64,000 bases of DNA from Glandiceps talaboti (taxonomy: Eukaryota; Hemichordata; Enteropneusta; Spengelidae), in assembly GCF_964340395.1 (NCBI RefSeq), contig NC_135565.1:7114242-7178241 (forward strand), in the 5' to 3' direction. A model generated the notes under the pieces. The model had not been told where the DNA came from and made no database searches. It saw nothing but the letters and a program-made list of their open reading frames with translations. A program made the position numbers and the translations under genes. Below are positions 25,299 through 37,600 of the stretch, piece by piece. Positions within the stretch are counted from its first letter, which is position 1, and each line of letters opens with the position of its first letter.

Positions 25299-28200
25299 TC
25301 AACAACAGCAACATCATCATCAACAACACAAACATATGTTGAGGTCATATCATGTTCTTGGCAGAAAGAAACCGAGTCAGGCAGCTTACTAAATAGTAAT
25401 CGACACGTACTACTAGAAATATGTGGCTTCAATTGCACTCGCCATGGACTGGGGATGGCATATGAATGGATTCAATGTTACCTACCAAGGATTGGTGATG
25501 ATGTGAATGGCTTCAAAATCATACTGCAGTGGATAAACACAAGTCATTTCAATAACCTCTGTTCCTCTCTTAGAGTAAACCATGTTCGTGTAGCTGATGT
25601 TGTTGCTGTTCGTTAATACCTATTGAAGAAAATAGAGACCATATACCTCAATAATATCATACATGTCACCAAATTATTCTCAACTCCTAAAACATCGGAT
25701 AACAATATTTCTCGAAAGTAAACAATCGGTTTGCTTTACAGCTCTGACTATTATTCAATTTGTGGAATATAGTGCTATATTTCCTGATTAGTTACTCTGA
25801 CGCAATTAGAATTATTAAAATTACAATATAAACTTTAAAATATTACCAATGATGTAGTGCCACAGTTGTAAAGCATTGTCGCAAACACAAGCATGTCACC
25901 TGACATACTACCAATGCAACTTTCGTCTTCCAAATGGAAATCAGCTGGATCTACATCTGTGAGATCTAACTTATCCATCAACCAATTCTTTGTAATAACG
26001 ACTGACATTTGATTGATATCACATTGGATAATCTCAGCAGGTTCTTCTGTAGTTGGGATTATATCAGCTTTAATATAAAAAGTAAAAATAAAAACAATTG
26101 GTCAGTATGAGCCATGTGGCGTTTATTATCTAAAATTCTCAAAGTCTCAATACCACAGTTTACACTAAAGAAGATAGAAAGAGTACCTGACATACTAAAT
26201 AACACAAGTACTCACTAACTCAAAATATTTGTGCTATTGAAGTATAACATTGCCTAAAACTTTGTACAAAGTATGATGCGACCTAGTAATTGTTTGTATT
26301 TATCCAGTGTGGTCACAAGCTATTTTCGTGTTACTGAAGATGACAAGCTTTGTATTTTAGCAAAAATGACACGATACAGTTGTGTGAGTATAGGGATAAC
26401 GTTCCCTATTAAGATTCCGGATTTCGGATTGAAGTTGTAAAACTCTGTATTTTAGGAGAATCTATGCTATGACAGATAACAACTCATATTAACCACTTAA
26501 ACAGGAAGGACAGTTTCAGTGTTCAATGTTACAGTGAGTTACTTGTAAGGGGAATTAAATATATATTTATCTATTGATATATAAGTAGAAAATGAAGCCT
26601 AAAACTTACGACCACTGCAATTCATTTCATCGCTACCATCAGTGCAATCCCAACTCGAATCACATAATAAGGCGTAACTAATGCAATCGCTTCCGTCTTC
26701 ACATTGGAAAACAGATTCGTGTGTGCAATCTATGGAAAAAAGAAACCTACAATGTAAATGTTTAATGTATTATTCCGTAAGCTAGAAGAAAAATGTACTC
26801 CTTTATTACCTTTTGAATATGATGTGTTTTCTCTCCTAAATTGGTATGTATGTTAGTAGTATGCCTTTAGAATGAGTAGCATTATACTGGTACGTGTTAA
26901 TGGAAAAATGGATTTGGCAGAAGGAATTGTTTGTCACCACTATATTGAGTTTAGGTGGAATTATTTGGTATGTACACTTATAAACATTCGAATCGTGTTC
27001 GCTATATGATAAATGACAGATACATAAGCAAACAAAAACAAATATTGCACACCTTGGCAATAATTAGTCTCACCGGCACACCTATCTTCTTCATCACAAC
27101 AAAAGCAAAAACGGAGAACACAGTGTCCAGATTCACATAAATGGCTTTCTCCATTATAGCTATCACACGCTGTCCAGTGTTAAACCGTAAACAAACATTA
27201 ATTTAGACAGTTTAAAAAGAGTGATTTGCTATTTATTCAGTCTTACTTAATTTTACAAACATGATTCAGCTAAGACAAAACAGTTTCCAACGAATTCAAG
27301 GAACTTGGCGAGTCACTATCATTTGTCACATCGTCTCTAAATGAAGTGAAAATGGACAGCTCAGGTTATCTGAATTCCTAGGTACTAGTCAGAATTAGCC
27401 AATATATTATATATTGATTATTTAATTTATGAAGTTCAAAAATATATACAAAAAGAAAGAAATAGTTTATTCCTTTCTTCTTACTTATGTCTAAATGTGT
27501 GTATTTAAATTGTTGTGAGCTGATTTCACATTGTTTGTCGTCAGTGTTGCAGTCTTTTGTATCTACGACTTGAAGACCATGATGAAGCATACTTAATTCA
27601 AAACATGGTTGGATTTTTACGGCCGTGTTTTGTACTAATTTATTTCATCCGCATACAGATAAGTACAACGGCGAAAACCATCTTTATTTATATGTTAATG
27701 GGCTTACAGTTGTTGGTATTTGTTTATTTACATTCTGTACAGAATTAGATGAAGTTTGTACTTTGCATTTTTACTACATTACCTATACATTTCAGACAAC
27801 AATTATGTAAATTAGAATCATTAAAATCAAACGTTACACAAACAAATTTGTTTTGCATGTCAATGAAATTCAAAGGTCGTACTCTTAAGATTTTGCATAA
27901 TTGCCGAAACATAACCGTTCCTTGTGCTCGGTAAAAACTTACAACTGCAATTCACATCCTCACTTCCATCAGAGCAGGCTGGGCCATATGGTGTATTACA
28001 CACAGAACCAACACTAGTTATGCATTCACTGTTGTCACATTTGAATAGAGTTTCAAGTGTGCAATCTATGATGGAAACAGAAAATAAAGAATGCTTAATA
28101 AGGTCTTATGTATTTAAGTAAATGAAAACCCCCTTTTAGATTTGTATTTGTATTGTTTTTAGCCCCCCCCCCTTCGAGTGCTGTCAAAGTGGGCTCCGTC

Positions 28201-31200
28201 CGTCGCCCCTTGCGTGCATGTGCTTGTGTGCGTGCGTGCGTGCGTGCATCCGCCCATATATGTTTCTCAGACCTGCAATATCCGACTTTTTCAAACATGA
28301 TGCAAAGGTGACATATCATGTGGCACATATGCATGACAATTTGTCTTTTGATATATGCAAATTTGACTGAATGGCGGCCATATTCGTATTTAAAAATCAA
28401 TATTTATGGCACAACTCAAAAACTGTAATACACAGACACTATATTCAATTGTCTACTCCATTATTATCAGACACAATCTATCTTTGACGCCCTTGACCAT
28501 TGACATTGACCATGACCTACAAGGTCAATTATCAAAATCAAATTCCTGCCTATCACACACATTGTATTGTTTACATATTCCCAATTTAATTAATTCATGC
28601 GTATGAGCAATTTTGAGGAAAAGAAGTATACACAAGTATTTTTTTTGAAGCTCGTGTAATTTTTACTGAATTTTAAAGAAGCCATTGGCGTGTGTACCTG
28701 GCATGTGCGTCATTCTAAAACTCTAAAACAAGCAGCTTGTCGACAAATGTCATTTTCTACTAGCCATGAAAGTCCTCTAATGTTTGAGATGAACAATCTG
28801 GATTGGCACTCATTCCTCCAGAACGTCTGCTTCAGAAAGTCAAAAATGACATCTTCAATGAATTTTCGCTCTGTAGTAACCACTGTCACATCGCTACCTG
28901 TTTGCTGATATATGTACATCACATATTGCTTGATAGTGAGAATGATGTTCCATGGTGCAACACTTGCGAACTATAATGCCGTGTAGGCAATCCTCATCAG
29001 TAAAGACGGACACATTCATTCAGTCTAAACGTGTTGCCCTTGCAGGTCTATCGATTATGAGAGCGGTGCTTTCCAGTTAAAAACAGATATGGTCATATAA
29101 ATCAAGTCTACTTCAAATTGCTATGACACCACTTAAGAATTCAAGTGACGTCAAACTATATCCAAGGCCTCAAAATGCGTCTGTTTTAACAACTCTGATT
29201 TGTCCATGGCTGATGCCTATATGTAGTTCTTGTAAGCCTCATGTGAACTGGGGATCACAAAGGCCTTATGTGTGAAGAGTGCGATTCATGATACGTATGT
29301 TCATTGCCAAATCATCCATGACTCAACGTTCGAAAAAAATAGGTGATACCAACGTTGTATTGACTTGTCTTAAATGCAATGGACCAAATTACAGTTCAGT
29401 TTTGTTTGATCTCCATGGCATTGATACCAATGACAGGTTTAAAAACCTCAGCGAGTCCAGTATCTCAAGTACAGATTCGATGGCTTCCTGTGGATCCTCA
29501 GGTTTTCCATGAACCTATGCATACATCTTCACCTATCAGATCCAAACCAAAAGCAAACAGTAGATGCTGACCGTTACGAATCAACAATGTAAACTGCCAA
29601 TCTTTATGTAACCAACCCCCTTCTCTTTTTGAGTATAAGGTTTAGTTGTTAATAAGTATCAATGTGTCGAGTATTGCTCATACAAGCCTGTAACGGAGGA
29701 TTTCGTCAACACGTGACAGCGTGGGAGAGGACACCACGTGTGGGGTCTTGCTAGTCAGCAGATTCCATTAAACTATTTTTTTGAGTGATTGGAGAAACTT
29801 CGTTCTCTGTCTGTTATTTGTATTTCCCTCAAGATTTGTCGTTGAATGCTTTCTAATCCTACATCCTACATTAAGTAATAACTCTGTGGTTAGTGGTATT
29901 GCAACTAAGAATACATCAACCCAGATCATTACACAGTATAATAATAATAATAATAATGTTGGTTTCTTATATAGCGCTTTCCCACTCCGTGCTCAAAGCG
30001 CTTTACAATTATTACCCCTGGCTCGGATCAGAACAGCACAACGGCCCTTTAGTCTTCCTCAACTCCCCGGGGAGCATACAATCCATTGCAGCCATTTTAA
30101 GCGCATGGGATTAAAGCCTTCACATTGCAACCTACATCCTACCAGGTCCCCAGTTATACAGCTGGGTTGACTGAGGCACAGTCGTGGTTCAAATCTTGCC
30201 CAAGGACTTTAGCCACTCAGAAACAAACAGCAGGCAGCGACGGGGCTCGAACCTGCAACCTGTAGATTCCAAGCCGGTCACGCTAACCATTCACCCATCA
30301 TGACTCCATCATGACTATATAGGCATGATAGATATACAACCGTTGGTGGGGTATTATCATCGCGATAAACAGTGCACACGAGGAAATGTTCGAAGAGGGA
30401 GGACTTGTAATGATACTAGTCAAAATTATTATTAACAAAAACAGTAAAAACGAGTATATCGGAGCTTGCTACCAGGCAAAGGCTGATTGATAATGTAACT
30501 ATCGAGGCTGTCAACACATCTCAAAAAAGAATTACCGGTAAAACGAACAACGCCGTCCTTTAATCTGTCACGATGGTATTGGAAAAACATGATCCTCAGA
30601 CCAAAATCAACATAAACAAACCTCAACACAGAGTTCCTAAATATCATCAATGATAATAGTCTATGTCAAATAGTTAATGAGTCAACTAGACTTGGCAATA
30701 CACTTGATCTTTTTATTACCAATAGACCAACTCAAATCAACAGAACTCAAATACTTCCAGGTATTAGTGACCATAACATTGTTTACACATAATTAAACAT
30801 TTCGCCGACGCGAAAAAGACAACCCACAAGAAAAATTCCACTCTACAATAAATCAAAGTGGGATGGATCCTGCTAACATCTGTCGATAAAATTGGTCATA
30901 GGCGATTGATTGAGCGAGAAACTTAAATGGTATGGTGTGAATAGCGTAACTAATAAATGGATACAAAGTTTGAAATAAAAGTTAGCAATCCTACTGCAAA
31001 CATATATTTATCTTCACACTATACACTTGCATCCCATGTGTGTTGAACTACATAAAGCACATACGACTGTACCGTGGCTGACTACTATAATCATTTACTT
31101 CCTGGCATCTGCGTTTGAAATCTACAAGCATACATCAGAGGCCTTCCTTTGAAATCACCTTCCTATCAAAATGACACCCCCACGAAAAGTCGACGCTACT

Positions 31201-31422
31201 ATACATGGCTGTTACTTCTTGTAATGTCACCCCTGTTGTGCTGTCTCACAAATACATGGCATGCATGCTGCTCGCTAACATCAATGACGCACACTAGCCC
31301 CTGAAACTGGCTATCTATTGTCCTAAGTAGGTCACTCTTTCAACGCGAACTAAAGTTCATTGACGATATACTATTTAAAATAAAATCACAGAGACATAAA
31401 GACGGAGACTGGAGAGAGAATG

Positions 31423-31465
<43 letters not shown>

Positions 31466-34264
31466 GGAAGACACACTTATACAAATGCATTCACATGGCT
31501 TTCATCTAAGTTATCAGAGAAGCTATGGTTTAGAAGTTATTGCGGCGAAGCCGCTAGAAATGTTTTAATTCACTCAGTAAACGACCGCTTCTGAGGTTTA
31601 ATTTGGCTCAAATCATGAGCCAAATATTTCGAAGTGCCGAGAACCCATAGGCACTAGTGTTTTCCTAGATTGAATGATGAAAAACAAACCACCTACAAGG
31701 TACTAACATCTGTCAGTGAATAAATCATTCAATAAAAGTAAATTAATAAGTCGATTATATAGTTTCCATGGGATAGTTAAGTCTAGATGTTGTAATCATA
31801 ATGTTAGAGGGTTAAATACAACAGTAAACATTTGATAATTTATAATACATAGAGATGATACAAGACAGGTGTATCTGCAATAAAAACAAGTATATATTAC
31901 CTTGACAAGGATTTTCGTCACTCATATCACCACAGTCATCAGTATTATCACAAACCTTGTAAGGATAAACACATTTTCCATTGTCACACAAAAATCCATC
32001 ACAAGCTGTTCAAAATAAATAGACGAAATCCAAATTAAAAGGATTAGTCAGGAAGTATATATAAATGTTCCCTTTATTCTTTTATTTAAAAATAATTATA
32101 ATTAGGCGTAAAAAGGGTATGTGTGGTTCCGATTGCATTCAACTTTGAAATAGGTTGGATAGGGATATTTTTATTATATTTTTTTTTAATTTTTTTTCAT
32201 GTGTGAGTGTCTAGTTTTCCATTGTTTTCCAAATGGTCTTTGTGTTGTTTATTAGATTGGAAGAATAGTTTTATATTGTCTTTTTAAGTTGATGTTAGTT
32301 TCCGCATCCGCTATTTCTTTTTCGCGATTTTATTTATTAGTATTGCATAAAAATCAGTGACCCACACCTAAATGCATGCACAAAATTCAGTGACCCCCAA
32401 TCCATTGCGCAAAAAATAGTGACCCACCCCATAAAAACATCCCCCTCTCCGTAATTTCTGTCCAGTCCCTAAATTCTACACCTAATGTAAAAAAGATGAA
32501 CTGAATCAACAGAACGAACATGGGCATGAGTTTGCTGATGTTATTAATGATCTGCAATAGATGTTGTTTCCGACATAGTTCCTCGCAAAATTCACAGATG
32601 TAGAGCTAAAATTCTTGCATAAATCATGAAATTACAAGACTACAATTGATGTTAGAAGCGCTGCAGTCCAATAAATGCTTTCTTGATAGACATTTCAGGC
32701 ACAATTGAAAACCAAAAATGGCTAATAGGCGGTGTTTACAACAACATGTTTAAAAGCCGATGTAATCTAAGTAATACTTACACGATAGACATTGTAGGAA
32801 CTATTGAAAATACAAATGTCTATGGTGTTGACAAAAAAACGTAATCATGCAGCACGAACGACATTTGAAAAAGGCGATGTGTATTTGAAGAAAATATCTA
32901 TAGACATTTTTGGCATGGTGTCGATGGACAACCAAATATGTATATTGTGTAAAAAAAATGAAATCATAAGTGCAGAAATTCTTTATCTTCTTGACCTTCA
33001 TATACGTCTGTTTTGTTTCCCCAGTGATACAAACTATCACAGAAGGGGTGTATTCTGATCTACATTTTGTTTGAATTTAGGTCGAAGCAATATTTTTCAA
33101 TTAAAAAGATGAAATAAAAAATCTAATCCTGACCTACCTACCCTATTCTCTGAGGCCTTGTTATCGGAAACATTGTTATTTTATTCTCAAATTAAATAGC
33201 CGTCGTATTTGAAGAAATGATTGCGAAGACAGTTTTGACACGATTGAAAACCAAAAACGCCATTCGTGTAGACAAAACAAGGTGTCGTTCAGTAGTATTG
33301 AGATGTTAAAAAGCCAACGTTGTCCAATAAATGCTTGCACGATAGATATTCACGATTGAAAACCAAAAATGCCTATCATGAAAAATGTAGCATGGATATA
33401 TTTAAAAGCCGACGTATTTGAAGAAATACTTGTATGATGGATATTCACGATTGAAAAACAAAATTGTCGATCGTGTAAACCAAAGATGTAACCGTGCAGC
33501 ACGATCAACATTTTCGAAAATAGAACGTCGTTTCTTTCAAAAATGGATATCGTGCTGCACGATTACATTTTAGATTTACACGATAGGCAATTTTGGTTTT
33601 TAATAGTGCGAAAACGTAACAAAAATGGGGAAAATGCAGCACGCAACTCAAAATTGAAGATGTAATGGCAAAGACAACGATGATGACTATTTTGGTATAG
33701 AGAAAATTGTAAAGGAACTGTACAGAAATGGTCAATTGCAATATCTTATCAAGTGGGCCGGATTTTTATCCGACAAAAACTCGTGGAAACAATGTTAGAA
33801 TCTGAACAAAGCCGCATTAGAGGTCCTCAAACGTGCATTGGTTCCAATTAGGGACCGGACAGAATTTACGGTGGGGGGGGGAGAAATTGGGGGGGGGGGG
33901 CATGAAAAAAAATGGGAGGTTTGAAGGGGGGGGGGGGCGCGAAATATTTTGTCATTGAAAAAAATTAATATGTTAGAAAATTTAGCATTGCATGAGATAG
34001 CACTTTATATCGCCTTTAATATTGAATGTCTACACTTTCAGTTATGTATTAAAATGGAAGTGTGTACGTTTGTATGTACCTATTTAGTGAAGCATAAAGA
34101 CACTACTCAAGATTAATTTGATACACCCTGAATTACTCTTATATACTCCAAGTTGTTCACACACGCACTTACACACACACATATGTATACATACATACAT
34201 ACATACATACATACATACATTTTAGCACTGTGGAAACAGGTTCAGTGTGCAATTACCATCAAGG

Positions 34265-34342
<78 letters not shown>

Positions 34343-34569
34343 GTTTTGAAAATTTGAACCAAATTATATGCTATAGACCCTACAGAACTGTTTCGTGAGG
34401 TGCGTAGTCCTCACTCATCAGAACCCCTGATGAGTGAGGACTACGCACCTCATGAAACAGTTCTGTAGGGTCTATAGCATATAATTTGGTTCAATTTTTC
34501 AAAACCTGTATATAATTCGCTCTACTACCCGTATTGAGCACTTTTATGTGGTTTTATCTACATCCAGTC

Positions 34570-34657
<88 letters not shown>

Positions 34658-37600
34658 TAATATACTAGCATAGGACCTGTAATTTATGTGATTAAAAAGT
34701 GACCTTTTGGTGAAAAATGTAAATACAAAAACTTCTGGCCAGATTAATTTAGATAGGTGTTTTATTTCTTTCCTTGACACTATTCTCGAGTTTCACTCTC
34801 AGACTCACTAGAGTCTGAAGATGTGAGGCAAGACTTGTCTTTCTTTCTATCTAAAACCAGTGAAATTAAACTATTTCCCTCCTCAGCATCATCAAATGCA
34901 TCTATCTGTACTAAATATTGTAAAGCATTTAGATGTCTGCGTGGTGTTAAGTGTTTTTTTCATCAGTGACTTTGCACTAACTTTGGTAAATGCCTTCTGG
35001 GCGTTTTTTCCTACAACCTTATCCACAAGTTGCTCACTAAAAACAGTTAACAGCAGTCTTTTTGCATGACTAATTGTTCTTTTCTCTTTCGCATTTGAAT
35101 GTGTGTTTACTCTGTGTCTGTGTTTCTGTGTATGTATCAGTGAATGACAGTTAAAACCACCACATCAAATGCCTTGGTATTAAGTAATGACTACTTATGG
35201 TGTCTAGTTGGGAAATAAACAAGATTATACCACATATGTATGATTACATGTATGGTCAAAATGTTTTATTTTGTCTTGTTTTCTAAAAAACTTCCTCTAC
35301 AACTACTAAGTTGTTTGGGCTGAAATAGTAACATAATAGTAGTACCAAAAGAAATATTACAGTTGTGCTACAGTAACAAAAAAATTGTACTCTTTTTAGT
35401 TATTGTAGGGGGCAGGATATTGTGCACTTTTTTTTTCTTTTTTTGGGGGTGGGCATGAAATTGTTATACTTTTGAAAGGGGGGCTGTGAAATTTTGGTCA
35501 CAGTGGATGGGGGGGGGGCAGGAGAAAAACCAAGTCAGAGATAATTTCTCCCCAGCAACCCCCCCCCCTCCCCTCCCTAAATTCTGTCCGGTCCCTTATC
35601 AAAGGGCAAACAAAATTGTTCGTAATCATTTACAGATACAAACATTGCACCCAGATACTCGATGAGAAAAGACCATTATCAGTTGAGCTGTGTGCATACT
35701 TTCTAGTGGTATTGATTCAAATTGTATATTCAATTGCTAACTAGTTCTGTACAAGTCGTTAACATACTGAACGTGTCAAATCTTGTTGATGAATGTAACA
35801 ACTGGCTCTGTAAGTTGGTGTAACTTAAAGACAACTGCCCTATATAAAGAGGATTATGGCTAATCTATGCAAATGAGGGAAATTCAAACTGCTGTAGAGA
35901 GCTCTAGCTTCTGGGTCTTGTTTTCAGCATTTTTTCTGTGCTTCGAGAAACACACAGGTCATGTATCATGTACAAATTGTTTGTGAATGTCGTAGGATGA
36001 CAACTTGATACACAAATTAGTTTAAAATCAGTCTGTTTGTTTCATAGAATCAAAACACCTCTCCAAACGAGACTAATTCCCCTGCAAACAGCTGCTTAGA
36101 TTGTGTGTCATTCAGGATTATTCAAATATGCGGCATTTGCATGTGAAAAACCCAGATATAGGGAATGTTTATATTTTGGTGATTACTTGCCAGTGAGTCA
36201 TCACAAGTTCTCCACCTCAAAACATAGTCAGTCATATGCAAAAATGGTCTCAGGCGCCGCCAGTTGCATGTTTAAGGATAGACATTAATAGGACTAGTGT
36301 TCTCGATAGTTGATGCCAGAGTGAAATCACAAGTTATTGGACTTAGATTACTTGGATATAACTGACTGGTTAATTTTGACTTTACTAAACACAGACGACA
36401 TCATTGACATAAATAACTTATCACACAATTTTTACGCCACAAATTGTTTTCATAATACTGATTTTATCTGGGGTTAAAGATTTAATTTCGATTATGATAA
36501 CGAATATGGAATGCTGACATTGTTATCTGACAATTTGCAGTGTTGACGTGATGAAATATTTAAGAAATAATGTAATCCTTTGATTTTAGGAGACAGATAC
36601 CTAGTAAGATTGCTTTAGGATTGGAATACTTATGTTGTCATAAGATTCTTCCATTTGTATTTCTTTATGTTCAACCTTCAAGTGCTGCAGATATGAAATT
36701 CCTAGCAAATATTTTAAACCTGAGAATTCTGTTGATGAATGTACTTGTCTGGTAGAGTTAATGAAAAGAAGTGGGACCCGAACAGTACATGTGTACCTTA
36801 TGAATGATCAATCAGTATGACTGGCCAGTCGAACGTATGTTTGTGATGTGATTGAGAAGTACAAAATTCAATAGCCAACTCAGGATATAATTATTCTACG
36901 ATTCCATTTTCTATTTCTCTTTGATGTCATTTGTTCATTGAAGAACATGTTGTCGAAATGTGTATATCTGATTCTGAATTTCAGATCTTAGCAATTTTAG
37001 TTTTCAAGGGTCGCATGACTTTTTTTTATATTTTTAACACTAAATATGAAACAGTAATAATTACTTCTTATTTTCATGCTATTTTATGGTAACTTCGAAA
37101 TGTTTACTTTTAAGTTAATGACAACTTTTGACAATATTTTGAATTTTACTTTCTTCAACTAGAATTCGTTCTACTTCAATGGTATCGTTTCCATTTCAAC
37201 TGTGTAGATTTTAATGTCAATTAGTGGGAGACTGACTTTAGGAGGAGGTGACAGTGTCAGAGAATACATATACATAATCGCATGTCCCACTTTGACTGAA
37301 AGGTCAACAGACTCTCTCAAGGATATCGGATTCTGACCACAAGATTCCAAGTGTACTCGAGTACGTGAGACGACAGTCTGCATTTCATATAATTATGATT
37401 CGTAGTGATCATTTATCAATGTTTTAAGAATAGTCTTTAGGGTATGGTAACACCTCTTGAAGACTTTGATATGATTTGCATTAAATATACCTGCGTCATG
37501 TAAATTTGGACTTTAATAACAATAAAGATAGACACTTGGAACTAGCAGGTAGGCGCTTCCCTTCGGCGGAAGTCAATGAACTAGGCATATGCTAATTAGT

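Larger units (their letters stand above)
34266..34656. mobile_element. (TA)n-flanked palindromic repeat carrying hammerhead motifs
   Basis: (TA)n runs at 34266-34338 and 34574-34656 bracket a palindrome at 34339-34509. The palindrome has arms of about 83 bp, nearly identical, starting ACAGGTTTTG, with a 3-5 bp centre. Each arm contains a complete hammerhead core on opposite strands. Hammerheads of this short-stem-III kind occur in Penelope-like retroelements and other small repeats; whether this is such an element is inference, as no protein is encoded. Confidence 0.7.
33851..35595. mobile_element. PIF/Harbinger-type TIR element
   Basis: Perfect 18-bp TIRs start GGGACCGGACAGAATTTA on the left and, inverted, on the right. 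TTA flanks both sides (33848-33850 and 35596-35598), matching the TWA target of Harbinger elements. Inside the ends are G- and C-runs. A minus-strand frame near 34790-34950 (acidic tail with [14 protein letters not shown]) may be the end of a lost gene. A (TA)n-flanked palindromic repeat with hammerhead motifs lies inside. A lone related end (GTAATTTCTGTCCAGTCCCT) is at 32455, and a more decayed relative is near 56936-57150. Confidence 0.82.

Noticed and set aside
23525-26067. CUB domains between the LDLa repeats and the 3' end
   Set aside because: LDLa plus CUB is a common pairing, but the cysteine pattern (four in the first half, eight in the second) and CGT, TC-YP and LHC-LC motifs fit a ZP module.
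26955-27140. Plus-strand frame of 61 codons
   Set aside because: It is the antisense shadow of LDLa repeat 7 and its intron.
30432-30650. Minus-strand frame of 72 codons
   Set aside because: It is antisense to the endonuclease part of the LINE remnant.
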